A stretch of 64,000 nt of DNA from Streptomyces sp. Go-475 (GTDB lineage: Bacteria > Actinomycetota > Actinomycetes > Streptomycetales > Streptomycetaceae). Location: positions 8,227,501 to 8,291,500 of the forward strand of contig NZ_CP026121.1 of the NCBI RefSeq assembly GCF_003330845.1. Direction: 5' to 3'. A program made the translations under genes and the position numbers. The first letter of the stretch is position 1, and the number at the start of each line of letters is the position of its first letter. The notes below the pieces were generated by a model. It searched no databases. It was not told the origin of the DNA and saw only the letters and a program-made list of their open reading frames with translations. Shown here in pieces: positions 50,910 to 59,594 of this stretch.

Positions 50910-51368
50910 ATGACCGACCGCCCGCCGCTGCCGCCGTTCACCCGCGAAAGTGCCGCGCGCAAGGTCCAGGCCGCCGAGGACGCCTGGAACACCCGCGACC
51001 CGCACCGGGTCGCCCTCGCCTACACGGAGGACTCCGTCTGGCGCAACCGCGACACCTTCGTCACCGGCCGGGCCGCGATCGTCGAGTTCCTGACCCGCAA
51101 GTGGGCGCGCGAGCGGGAGTACGCGCTGCGCAAGGACCTGTGGGCCTTCGACGGCAACCGCATCGCCGTCCGCTTCCAGTACGAGTGCCGCGACGCCGAG
51201 GGGCAGTGGTGGCGCTCCTACGGCAACGAACTGTGGGAGTTCGACGCGCACGGCCTGATGGCCCGCCGCGAGGCGAGCATCAACGACGTGCCGATCGAGG
51301 AGCGCGAGCGCCGCATCCACGGCCCCCGGCCGGAGTCGGAACGCGGAGCCGGCTTCCCCGTCCGGTGA
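50910..51368 (+). CDS. SnoaL-like DUF1348 (NTF2-fold) protein
   Basis: A 152-aa protein: [56 protein letters not shown], then [35 protein letters not shown]. This is the DUF1348 branch of the NTF2 superfamily. Function unknown. GGGAGG lies before the ATG; the TetR operators lie within 25-75 bp upstream. Confidence 0.88.
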   Translation: MTDRPPLPPFTRESAARKVQAAEDAWNTRDPHRVALAYTEDSVWRNRDTFVTGRAAIVEFLTRKWAREREYALRKDLWAFDGNRIAVRFQYECRDAEGQWWRSYGNELWEFDAHGLMARREASINDVPIEERERRIHGPRPESERGAGFPVR

Positions 51369-51395
51369 GCCCCGGGAGTCGCTAGGGTTTCCCGG

Positions 51396-51935
51396 ATGAC
51401 CGAACAGGCCGCCGCCCGCAAGCCCTTCCTCTACGTCGTCGTCTGCGCCGCCGGCATCGCCGCGGACGTCAGCAAACTGATCACCGCCGCGCAGGAGCGG
51501 GACTGGGAGGTCGGGGTCATCGCGACGCCGGTCGCCGTGAACGGCTTCTTCGACACCGCCGCCGTCGAAACGCAGACGGGCCGCCCGATCCGGTCGGCCT
51601 GGCGCACCCCGGGCGAGCCGCGCCCGTTCCCCGCCCCGGACGCCGTGGTCGTCGCGCCCGCCACCTTCAACACCGTCAACAAATGGGCGGCCGGCATCGC
51701 CGACACCCTCGCCCTGGGCACCCTCTGCGAGGCGGCGGGCCTCGGCGTGCCGATCGCCGTCCTGCCCTGCGTGGCCGACGCGCTGGCCGCCCACCCCGCC
51801 TACCGCGACAGCGTCGAACGACTGCGGGGGATGGGCGTACGGTTCGGCGCGCCGTACACCGGAGAGCCGGGACCGGACGGGGAGCGGCCGGAGTTCGGGT
51901 GGGAGCGGGCCCTGGACCTCATCGAGCGCGGCTGA
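51396..51935 (+). CDS. Flavoprotein of the HFCD type (PPC decarboxylase-like)
   Basis: A 179-aa protein. YVVVCAAGIAADVSKLITAAQERDWEVGVIATPVA is the FMN-site start, and PDAVVVAPATFNTVNKWAAGIADTLAL the PxTxNTxxKxxxGIxD motif of homo-oligomeric flavin-containing Cys decarboxylases. The catalytic His of true PPC decarboxylases is not obvious, so the reaction is uncertain. It lies 27 bp after the SnoaL-like gene and is probably in one operon with it. Confidence 0.83.
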   Translation: MTEQAAARKPFLYVVVCAAGIAADVSKLITAAQERDWEVGVIATPVAVNGFFDTAAVETQTGRPIRSAWRTPGEPRPFPAPDAVVVAPATFNTVNKWAAGIADTLALGTLCEAAGLGVPIAVLPCVADALAAHPAYRDSVERLRGMGVRFGAPYTGEPGPDGERPEFGWERALDLIERG

Positions 51936-51970
51936 CCGCCCGGGCCGGCGAACGGGCCCTTCCGGCACGG

Positions 51971-52846
51971 TCAGTCGCAGCCGACCGTCGGCCCCTCCAC
52001 CATGCCGCCGGTGTACAGCGCCTGCCCGCGCGGCATCCAGTAGCCCAGCTTCGAGACGACCGTCGAGCAGGCCGAGGCCAGTGCGACCCGGACGCGCACG
52101 GTGGCGGGACGGCCCGGCTGGAGGTCGGTGAGAGCGCAGTCCACGGAGTGCGTCAGCCGGTCCCGCGACGGGGCCCGGCCGATCAGCGGGTTGACGCACC
52201 GGCCGTCCGCCGTGCTGATCCGCACTCCCGTGCTCTCCTCGCCGATCAGCCCGAAGCGCGCGCTGCCGTCGCCCTGCTCGCTGTCGCGGTACACGGTGTA
52301 CGTCAGCGTGGTCGTGGTCCCGGGGCGCAGGCTCCGCGGCTCGACCTCCACGCGGTGGGTGGGCCGCTGCTTCGGCGCGGTCAGGGTGAGCCTGGCCCGG
52401 ACCGTGCCGCGCAGGTCCACACCGGCGGGCGCGGAGCGGACGCGCACGGCGGCGGTGACGTCGTAGGTCCCCGGGCCGGGGTAGGGCTGCGAACCGGGCA
52501 GCGTCCCGGAGGCGACGGTCACGCCGTCGCGCCCGGCGGTCCAGCTGCCGGAGGTCAGGCAGGCGTACCGCACGGACGTTCCGGGGCGGCGGCAGGTCGC
52601 GGGTGCCGAGACCGCCGTCACCGGGGTGCCGCTGCCCACGCACAGGCTGACGGCCGCCCGCTCACCCCGCTCGCCCCGCAGGACGCCCGCGGGCGCGCAG
52701 AGCGTCGCCGGACCGTCCGCGGCCGGTGCCGGGGACCGGACCTCGGGCCGCGGCGGGACCGGCCGGCTCCAGCCGGCCGAGGCAAGGGCCAGGGACACCG
52801 CGGCCGCCCCGGTCAGGATCCTGAGCGTCCTCCGTCGTGCCGCCAC
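51971..52846 (-). CDS. Secreted protein of unknown function
   Basis: About 291 aa. The N-terminus TLRILTGAAAVSLALASAGWS is a signal peptide. The mature part has Cys pairs (TLCAP and SLCVG, TCRRPG and YACLTSG) and beta-strand-rich, Ig-like composition (TVRARLTLTAPKQ, TTTTLTYTVYRDSEQGDG). No catalytic motif is visible. The start GTG at 52846 follows GGAGGACGC. Probably a surface or extracellular structural protein. Confidence 0.7.
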   Translation of the reverse strand: MAARRRTLRILTGAAAVSLALASAGWSRPVPPRPEVRSPAPAADGPATLCAPAGVLRGERGERAAVSLCVGSGTPVTAVSAPATCRRPGTSVRYACLTSGSWTAGRDGVTVASGTLPGSQPYPGPGTYDVTAAVRVRSAPAGVDLRGTVRARLTLTAPKQRPTHRVEVEPRSLRPGTTTTLTYTVYRDSEQGDGSARFGLIGEESTGVRISTADGRCVNPLIGRAPSRDRLTHSVDCALTDLQPGRPATVRVRVALASACSTVVSKLGYWMPRGQALYTGGMVEGPTVGCD

Positions 52847-53059
52847 GCGTCCTCCCGTACGAGACCGGCCGGCCCGGCACCGGCCACCTGCGCCGAGGAT
52901 GCGGCAGCGGACGGACCGCCCCGCCGCTCCCACGCCGGGCCGTCACCTGGGGGCAGCAACGCTGACGGCCCGTCAGCCCGACCGGCTCGACTCGCCTTCG
53001 AGCGCACACGAGCACGTACGCTCCCCTGGTAACCCCTCACGAAGGCAGGAGCAGCAACC

Positions 53060-54028
53060 ATGCAGTACGTGAAGCTCGGTTCGACGGGCCTGGACGTCTC
53101 GCGGATCTGTCTGGGGTGCATGACCTACGGGGTGCCCGACCGCGGCACGCACGAGTGGACGCTCGACGAGGAGGCCTCGCGCCCCCTGATCCGGCAGGCG
53201 GTCGAAGCGGGTGTCACCTTCTTCGACACGGCGAACATGTACTCCGACGGCACCAGCGAGGAGATCGTCGGCCGGGCCCTGCGGGACTTCGCGCGCCGCG
53301 ACGAGATCGTGCTCGCGACGAAGGTGTACTACCCGATGCGCCCCGGACCGAACGGCGGCGGACTGTCCCGCAAGGCGATCATGACCGAGCTCGACCGGAG
53401 CCTCGCCCGCCTCGGCACCGACTACGTCGACCTCTACCAGATCCACCGCTTCGACCCGCACACCCCCGTCGAGGAGACGATGGAGGCCCTGCACGACGCC
53501 GTCAAGGCCGGCAAGGTCCGCTACATCGGGGCGAGTTCGATGTACGCCTGGCAGTTCTCCAAGATGCAGTACACCGCCCGGCTGAACGGCTGGACCCGCT
53601 TCGTCTCCATGCAGAACCACTACAACCTGATCTACCGCGAGGAGGAGCGCGAGATGCTGCCCCTCTGCGCGGACCAGGGCGTGGGCGTGCTGCCCTGGAG
53701 CCCGCTCGCCCGCGGCCGCCTCACCCGCGACTGGGACGCCACGACCGAGCGCGGCGCCACCGACCCCTTCGCCGGCACGCTGTACCAGGAGGGCGACCGC
53801 GCGATCGTCGAGGCGGTCACCCGCATCGCCGGTGAGCGGGGCGTGCCCCGCGCCCAGGTCGCCCTCGCCTGGCTGCTGCACCAGGACGCGGTGACGTCCC
53901 CGATCGTCGGCGCGTCGAAGCCGCGGCACCTGGAGGACGCCGTGGCGGCCGTCGAACTGCACCTCGACGAGAAGGAACTCGAGGAACTCGAGGCGCCCTA
54001 CACGCCCCACCCCATCGCCGGTCACTGA
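53060..54028 (+). CDS. Aldo/keto reductase
   Basis: A 322-aa reductase: KLGSTGLDVSRICLGCMTYG, FFDTANMYSDGTSEEIVGRAL (catalytic Asp and Tyr), VLATKVYYPM (Lys), DLYQIHRFDPHTPVEETMEALHDAVKAGKVRYIGASSMYAW (His), and SPLARGRL. It fits the AKR11/AKR13-like group acting on carbonyls with NADPH. It is convergent with the dioxygenase gene, with only 11 bp between stops. Confidence 0.93.
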   Translation: MQYVKLGSTGLDVSRICLGCMTYGVPDRGTHEWTLDEEASRPLIRQAVEAGVTFFDTANMYSDGTSEEIVGRALRDFARRDEIVLATKVYYPMRPGPNGGGLSRKAIMTELDRSLARLGTDYVDLYQIHRFDPHTPVEETMEALHDAVKAGKVRYIGASSMYAWQFSKMQYTARLNGWTRFVSMQNHYNLIYREEEREMLPLCADQGVGVLPWSPLARGRLTRDWDATTERGATDPFAGTLYQEGDRAIVEAVTRIAGERGVPRAQVALAWLLHQDAVTSPIVGASKPRHLEDAVAAVELHLDEKELEELEAPYTPHPIAGH

Positions 54029-54039
54029 CGCTCTCGCGA

Positions 54040-54882
54040 CTAGTGGGGTCCCTGCTGCGCGAACTCGGTGCCGCAGGGGCCCGCCCCTTCGCTCTCCGGC
54101 AGGACGACCCTCGCCCCGCTCATCGTCAGCGTGCGGTAGAACTCCCCGATCCGCTCGGCCGACCGCCCCACGTAGTGCCCGATGAACGACCGCCGGAAGC
54201 GGTCCTGCGAACGGTTCGGCTGCGACCCGTGGACCAGGCTCCCGTTGAAGAACAGGACGTCCCCCGGCCGCATGTCCACGGGCACGGGCTCCAGCCCGGG
54301 CGGCGGGGGAACGTACTCCCGCGCGAAGGACACGTCCGGGTCGGCGAGCTCCGGGCAGAACAGGTCCATCCGGTGGGTGCCGGGCACGACCTCCAGCCCG
54401 CCGTTCTCCCGGTCGATCACATCGCAGGCCACCCACGCCGCGACACACGTGCCCGGCTCCACCCGCAGGTAGAAGTTGTCCTGGTGCAGCGCCTGCCCCC
54501 GGGCACCCGGCGGCTTGAAGTAGAACATGCTCTGCGCGGCCAGCACCTCCTCGCCCAGCAGCACCTCCAGCACCGACCGGAGCCGGGCGTCCAGCAGGAC
54601 CTCGCGCGCGAGGTCGTTGATCTCGTGCGGATGCATCACCCGCGGCCAGACGTGCAGCGGATCGACGTCGGGCCCGGCGGAGGCACACGGCTGGACGTGC
54701 CCGGGCACCGGGCCCGCCGCCCGCAGCGCCGCGAACTCCTCGCACAGCCGGCCGATCTCGGCGGCCCCGAAGAGCCCGCGCACGACCGTGAAACCGTCCT
54801 CCTCGAACCCCTCCCGGTACCGCCGCAGCCCGGCGGGGTCCAGGATGGAAGCGCCGGCGGCGCCGTTGCCCGTGACTGTCAT
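54040..54882 (-). CDS. Phytanoyl-CoA dioxygenase-family protein
   Basis: A 280-aa Fe(II)/2-oxoglutarate oxygenase. Iron ligands are in ALHQDNFYLR (HxD) and FFNGSLVHGSQPNRS (distal His). The Arg for 2-oxoglutarate lies in RFRRSFIGHY, and GGLEVVPGTHR is the strand preceding it. It hydroxylates an unknown substrate. Divergent from an AraC-type regulator that probably controls it. Confidence 0.9.
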   Translation of the reverse strand: MTVTGNGAAGASILDPAGLRRYREGFEEDGFTVVRGLFGAAEIGRLCEEFAALRAAGPVPGHVQPCASAGPDVDPLHVWPRVMHPHEINDLAREVLLDARLRSVLEVLLGEEVLAAQSMFYFKPPGARGQALHQDNFYLRVEPGTCVAAWVACDVIDRENGGLEVVPGTHRMDLFCPELADPDVSFAREYVPPPPGLEPVPVDMRPGDVLFFNGSLVHGSQPNRSQDRFRRSFIGHYVGRSAERIGEFYRTLTMSGARVVLPESEGAGPCGTEFAQQGPH

Positions 54883-54951
54883 GAACGCACTCCTCGGTCA
54901 GGTGGCCTCGGTCCAGAACGCTAGGCCGCCCAGCCGTCGAGGAGGATGCCC

Positions 54952-55860
54952 GTGCGTGCTGTGGGATTGCCCGGCACTGCTGACAGCGGGACCGGCGGGG
55001 ACCCCGCACCGCCGCCCGGCCTGGTCGTGCTCGGCCACTTCGACCAACCGCCCGGCTACGGCGTCAGCCGTCCGCGCGGTGCGGCGAGCTGGCTGTTCAC
55101 CTGGACCACGGCGGGCCGCGGACGGCTCTGGCAGGGCGGCGTCCGGGCCCCGGCCGGCGCGGGCGATCTGGTGGTGCTCGCCCCCGGTGTCCCGCACGGC
55201 TACACGGTCGAGCCCGGCGCCCGGCACTGGCGCTTCTGGTGGGCCCACTGCCAGGCCCGCACGTCGTGGGCCGCCTGGCTGCGGCCGTACGACAGGGGCG
55301 ACGGGGTGTACGTGGTCACCTCCACGCCGGCCGGAGTGCGCGACCGCGTCGAGGCGGCCTTCCGGCGGATGCACGCCGATGCCCGCTGGACCGGGACCGG
55401 CACACCCCCCGCGCCCACGGGCCCGGACGGGCAGGTCGCCGTCGCGCACGGCAGCGCGGCCCGCGAACTGGCCCTGTGCGCCCTGGAGGAGATCGTCCTC
55501 CTCGCCACCGCGGGGGCCCGGCCCGCGGCGCCCCGGCCCGGTCTCGACCCCCGGATCCGCCGGGCGCGGGAGCTGATCGACGCCGACCCCGGCGCACCGC
55601 ACACCGTCCGCTCGCTCGCCGAGGACGTCGCCCTGTCGCCGTCCCGGTTCGCCCACCTGTTCAGCCGGCAGCTCGGCCAGTCGCCCATGCGCGCCCTGCG
55701 CGAGGCCCGGCTCCGCCACGCCGCCCGGCTGCTGGAGAGCACCGACCTGCCCGTGGAACGCGTCGCCGCGGCCTCGGGATTCGCCAGTCCGTTCCACTTC
55801 AACCGGGTCTTCCGCGAGCGCTACGGAATACCGCCCGGCGCGTACCGGACACACCACTAA
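54952..55860 (+). CDS. AraC-family transcriptional regulator
   Basis: About 302 aa. The cupin-like sensor domain (GAASWLFTWTTAGRGRLWQGG, DLVVLAPGVPHGYTVEPGARHWRFWW) is of the AraC arabinose-domain type. The C-terminal double helix-turn-helix reads HTVRSLAEDVALSPSRFAHLFSRQLGQSPMRAL and LPVERVAAASGFASPFHFNRVFRERYGIPPGAYR. GAGGAGG abuts the ATG at 54946 with no spacing, so the GTG at 54952, six bases further, is the better start. It is the likely activator of the divergent dioxygenase gene. Confidence 0.9.
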   Translation: MRAVGLPGTADSGTGGDPAPPPGLVVLGHFDQPPGYGVSRPRGAASWLFTWTTAGRGRLWQGGVRAPAGAGDLVVLAPGVPHGYTVEPGARHWRFWWAHCQARTSWAAWLRPYDRGDGVYVVTSTPAGVRDRVEAAFRRMHADARWTGTGTPPAPTGPDGQVAVAHGSAARELALCALEEIVLLATAGARPAAPRPGLDPRIRRARELIDADPGAPHTVRSLAEDVALSPSRFAHLFSRQLGQSPMRALREARLRHAARLLESTDLPVERVAAASGFASPFHFNRVFRERYGIPPGAYRTHH

Positions 55861-55900
55861 AACCCCGCGGACAGCACGGAAATCCCTTTCGCTCCGCTGA

Positions 55901-55915
55901 TTGACATTTTGTCAA
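55901..55915. promoter_or_regulatory. TTGACA-ttt-TGTCAA palindrome
   Basis: A perfect 15-bp palindrome whose left arm is a consensus -35 hexamer. It lies in the 239-bp AT-richer gap before the sigma-like fusion gene. It could be an operator or a -35 readable on both strands. Confidence 0.45.
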
Positions 55916-55982
55916 AAGGCAGGTGCGGCGTACGCAATGCACGAAACCGTGGGATCCCTTGTTCCCTGTAGTTGACCTGTGC

Positions 55983-56020
55983 AAAGGTGTGCCTTGTCGG
56001 TGTGCGTACAACACACCTTT
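55983..56020. promoter_or_regulatory. 9-bp inverted repeat in the leader of the sigma-like fusion gene
   Basis: AAAGGTGTG (55983-55991) and CACACCTTT (56012-56020) can pair around a 20-nt loop, 80 bp before the start codon. It could be an RNA hairpin in the leader or a wide operator. TTGACC at 55972-55977 lies just upstream. Confidence 0.4.
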
Positions 56021-56099
56021 CTTCTGTATGCGCGAGGCCACCAGCCCGCATACCCCTTGGTATGGACTTTTCCCGCATGTCCTTGAGAGGAATGCAGCC

Positions 56100-58175
56100 G
56101 TGAAAGACGCAGGCCCGTCGAATTCCCCGGCCCCGGCCCGCGGGCCCGGTGCGACGGACGAGCAGCTGAGCGCCGAGCTGAGGAAGTGGACGGGAGCGAC
56201 CCCCGCACTCCACCCCGTCGGCGAACTGCTGGACCGGCACTGGGAGGCGGGCTTCGCCTACGCCCGGCTGTGCACCGACGGTTCACGCTCCGCGGGAATT
56301 CTCACCACCGCCGCATTCACCCGCCTCTTCGGCGAGACCCTGCGCCAGAACGGCCCGACCTCCGCGTGGCGGCCCCAGCTGCTGGTCACCGTCCGGCGTA
56401 TCGCGGCCGAGTGGGCCGGCGACCACCGGCGCGACATGCTCCACCCGGGCCTGCTGACCGGGGCCGGTGACGGGGAGCGGCCGGCCGCCCGGCTGCTGCC
56501 GCCGCACAACCGGCGCCTGCTCTCCGGGGCCTTCCAGCGGCTGCCCCAGTCCGCCCGCTGCCTGCTCTGGCACATCGAGGTCGAGGCCGAGCCGCTCACC
56601 GCCCCCGCCGGGCTGCTCGGCCTGGACGAGGAGGGCGCGCGCGTCGAACTGGGCCGGGCCCGCGACCGGCTGCGCGAGGAGTGCCTCCAGCTGCACCGCG
56701 AACTCGCCCCCGACGAGGAGTGCCGGCGCTACCTGCGGCTGCTCGACGTGACGTACCGGCGCGGGGGCGTCGGCATCGACCCGGATCTACGCGCGCATAT
56801 CGAGGGCTGCGGGCACTGCAGCGCCGCCGCCGACCAGCTCGCCCGGTTCAACGACGGGCTCGGCGTCGCCCTCGCGGAGGCGGTGCTGGGTTGGGGTGGC
56901 CGGGACTACGCGGAGAACAGACCGGGTGAGGCCGCCGGGCCCGCCGTGCCCGGGGACCGCGCCGGTGAGGCCCGTACCGCACCGGCCGGTGCCGCGCCGG
57001 AGGCCTTCCCGGACCCGGTCGCCCTCACCGGCGCCATCGGCGAATCGTTCACCGGCCCCGACGGCATCCCGCCCGCCCCGGCCACGCCGCCCACGGCCCC
57101 GGTCGCCCCGGGCAGGGACGCGGCCCAGGACGGGACCGCGGCTCAGGCCCCTGCCCCGGGGAGCCTCTCCACCCCGCCCGCCGCCGCGCCCCGGGGCCGC
57201 CGGGCCGAAGGCCCTCGCACCGCCCGCAGCCGGTCCGCCCACAAGGCGGCCCGCCGTGCCGCCCGGCGCCGTAACCTCACCGCCGGCGTCCTGACCGTCA
57301 GCGGCCTGGTCGTCCTCCCGCTGGTCCTGTGGTCCACCGGGAACTCCGGTGACGGCACCCCCTCGGCGGGCGCGGACCGGCCCTCCGGGACACCCGGCTC
57401 CGACGCGCGCGAGCCGGCCGGTGACTCGTCCTGGGCCGGGGCGGGCGACGCCGAGAAGGGCGCGCTGCGCGGCCGGCTGCACAACGTCGACTCGGGCCTG
57501 TGCGTCGGTATCGAGGGCAAGAAGGCCGTCGAGGACGCGGAGGCCGTGCTCACCCCCTGCTCCGCCGCCACCGCCCAGCAGTGGACGTACGAGACCGACG
57601 GGCTGCTGCGCAACGGCGCCGCCCCCGACCTGTGCCTCGACTCCCGCCTCGGCTACTCCGTACGGCTGGCCCCCTGCACGGGCGCGTCCCAGCCGGACAC
57701 CAGGAACGTCCGCTACGACTTCACCCTCCAGGGCGCCCTGGTGCCCCGCTGGGACCAGGACCTCGCCCTGGCTCCGGCCGCGACCGACGGCTCGGGAGCC
57801 CTGGTCCTCAAGGCCCGGGCGGACGACGAGGCCCAGCGCTGGGTCGTCGACACCTCCAAGACCGACCTCCAGATGGAGGCCGTCAACTGGGACGCCCCCG
57901 CGCCGCCCCCGCGCCCGAAGCCCACCCCGACCACCACCCCCACCCCGTCCAGGACGCCCGAGCCCGCCCCGACCCCGTCCGCCACCCCGTCGACACCTCC
58001 GCCGACACCGACCGGCCAGGCGCCCGGCGCCCCGGAGTGCTCCCGCTACGGTTACCCCTGCGACGCGGACGGCCAGGACGGCTACCCCGGCTACGGCTAC
58101 CCCGGTTACGGATACGGCGGCTATGGCTACGGCGGTTACGGCTACGGTGGCTACGGCGGAGGCGGCCGCCGCTGA
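56100..58175 (+). CDS. Sigma-like / zinc-finger / transmembrane / ricin-lectin fusion protein
   Basis: About 691 aa, starting at GTG 56100 with GAGAGGA upstream (earlier in-frame codons lack a ribosome site). Residues 1-210 look like a degenerate ECF sigma factor (AFTRLFGETLRQ...LLVTVRRIAAEWAGDHR, then LPQSARCLLWHIEVEAEPL). HIEGCGHCSAAADQLARF near 235 is an HxxxCxxC zinc-binding anti-sigma-type motif. A Pro/Ala-rich linker leads to one membrane helix (LTAGVLTVSGLVVLPLVLW). Outside, a ricin-type beta-trefoil (LHNVDSGLCVGIEG, CSAATAQQWTYETDGLLRN, CLDSRLGYSVRLAPC) is followed by a Thr/Pro stalk and a GYGGYGYGGYG tail. The intracellular part would respond to what the lectin domain binds. Confidence 0.72.
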   Translation: MKDAGPSNSPAPARGPGATDEQLSAELRKWTGATPALHPVGELLDRHWEAGFAYARLCTDGSRSAGILTTAAFTRLFGETLRQNGPTSAWRPQLLVTVRRIAAEWAGDHRRDMLHPGLLTGAGDGERPAARLLPPHNRRLLSGAFQRLPQSARCLLWHIEVEAEPLTAPAGLLGLDEEGARVELGRARDRLREECLQLHRELAPDEECRRYLRLLDVTYRRGGVGIDPDLRAHIEGCGHCSAAADQLARFNDGLGVALAEAVLGWGGRDYAENRPGEAAGPAVPGDRAGEARTAPAGAAPEAFPDPVALTGAIGESFTGPDGIPPAPATPPTAPVAPGRDAAQDGTAAQAPAPGSLSTPPAAAPRGRRAEGPRTARSRSAHKAARRAARRRNLTAGVLTVSGLVVLPLVLWSTGNSGDGTPSAGADRPSGTPGSDAREPAGDSSWAGAGDAEKGALRGRLHNVDSGLCVGIEGKKAVEDAEAVLTPCSAATAQQWTYETDGLLRNGAAPDLCLDSRLGYSVRLAPCTGASQPDTRNVRYDFTLQGALVPRWDQDLALAPAATDGSGALVLKARADDEAQRWVVDTSKTDLQMEAVNWDAPAPPPRPKPTPTTTPTPSRTPEPAPTPSATPSTPPPTPTGQAPGAPECSRYGYPCDADGQDGYPGYGYPGYGYGGYGYGGYGYGGYGGGGRR

Positions 58176-58187
58176 CCCGGCGCCCGC

Positions 58188-59414
58188 TCAGCCGCCGACG
58201 ACGCGCAGGGACAGCCACAGCGCCACCACGGCCGGCACCAGCGCGGCCGGCACCGCGAGCAGCCCGAGCCGGGTGAACTCCCCGAGGCCGACGCGGTGCC
58301 CGTGCTGCTGTGCGATCCGCCGCCACAGCAGGGTCGCCAGGGATCCGGCGTAGGTCAGGTTGGGACCGATGTTCACGCCGAGCAGCACCGCCAGCACGGC
58401 ACCCGGACCGGCCCCGGCGGTCAGCGGCAGCAGCACCAGCACCGCGGGCAGGTTGTTGATGAGGTTCGCCAGGACGGCGGCCAGCGCGGCCACGCCCAGC
58501 AGCGCGGGCAGGCCCGCCCCGTCGGGCAGCACGCGGTGGAGCGCGTCGGCGAGCCCGTGGTCGACGACCGCGCGCACGACGACGCCGAGCGCGAGCACGA
58601 ACGCCAGGAACGCCGGGGCCGCCGACCGCACCACCGCCAGCGGGGTGGCCCGCCGCCGCAGCAGCGCCCGCCCGGCCAGCGTCACCGCACCGGCCAGGGC
58701 GGCCCACGCCGGGGCGATGCCGAGGGCGGAGGCCACGACGAACCCGGCGAGCGTGCACCCCACGGTGATCAGTGCGAACAGCGGCAGCTCGGGCGGCCGG
58801 GAGGAGTCGGGGGAGGGGAGCGGGGCCGCCAGTTCCCGGTCGAAGAACCGCCGGAACACCAGGTACTCGGCGCCGATGGCCACCAGCCAGGGCAGCGCCA
58901 TCAGCGCCGCGAACCTGGTGAAGCTCAGCCCGCTGGCCGTGAACGCCAGCAGGTTCGTCAGGTTGGAGACGGGCAGCAGCAGCGAGGCGGTGTTCGACAG
59001 ATGGGCGCACGCGTACAGGTGCGGCCGGGCCTCGACGCCCATCCGGGCCGCGGTGGCGAGCACCACGGGGGTCAGCAGGACGACGGTGGCGTCCAGGCTG
59101 AGCACGGCCGTGATGACGGAGGCCAGCGCGAACACCGCGGTCAGCAGCCGCCCCGGCCGCCCCGCCGCCCAGCGGGCCATCCACGCGCCGCACGCCGAGA
59201 ACAGCCCCTCGACGTCGCAGAAGTGGGCGAGCACCAGGACGGCCGCGAGGAAGCCGACCACCGGCGCCAGCCGCTGGACCTCCTCCCAGGCGTGGTCCGG
59301 GGAGATCACCCCGACGGCGACCGCGAACCCGGCGGCGGGCACCGCCAGCACGGCCTCGGGCAGCCCCTTGGGGCGGGCGACGGCCCAGACCAGTACGGCG
59401 ACCAGCAGCGTCAC
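58188..59414 (-). CDS. ArsB/SLC13-like anion permease
   Basis: A 408-aa protein with about eleven hydrophobic helices. VLSLDATVVLLTPVVLATAARMG and LLLPVSNLTNLLAF are the repeated re-entrant motifs of the ion-transporter (arsenite or anion) superfamily, and NLINNLPAVLVLLPL with GVNIGPNLTYAGSLATLLW is the second copy. It probably moves an oxyanion. GTG at 59414 is annotated, but a CTG at 59444, six bases after GGAGGA, would add MNTPLAEVLS, a typical family N-terminus, and may be the true start. Confidence 0.85.
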   Translation of the reverse strand: MTLLVAVLVWAVARPKGLPEAVLAVPAAGFAVAVGVISPDHAWEEVQRLAPVVGFLAAVLVLAHFCDVEGLFSACGAWMARWAAGRPGRLLTAVFALASVITAVLSLDATVVLLTPVVLATAARMGVEARPHLYACAHLSNTASLLLPVSNLTNLLAFTASGLSFTRFAALMALPWLVAIGAEYLVFRRFFDRELAAPLPSPDSSRPPELPLFALITVGCTLAGFVVASALGIAPAWAALAGAVTLAGRALLRRRATPLAVVRSAAPAFLAFVLALGVVVRAVVDHGLADALHRVLPDGAGLPALLGVAALAAVLANLINNLPAVLVLLPLTAGAGPGAVLAVLLGVNIGPNLTYAGSLATLLWRRIAQQHGHRVGLGEFTRLGLLAVPAALVPAVVALWLSLRVVGG

Positions 59415-59594
59415 GGACAGGACTTCGGCGAGCGGGGTGTTCAGGGCGGGTCCTCCGGGACGTGATCAGGCCGTGCCCGCCCATGAAACCAGGCGCCGGT
59501 AAGAGAGCTGCCACGGCCCCGCCGTCCACGCCCGGGCCTGCCGCGTCACGGCCCGCCGCCCGCGCAAGGAACACCGAGGAGGCGCGACCCGGTC

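Noticed and set aside
58076..58170. CRISPR-like short repeats
   Set aside because: The repeats are in-frame Gly/Tyr codons without spacers. No CRISPR array or cas gene is present in the window.
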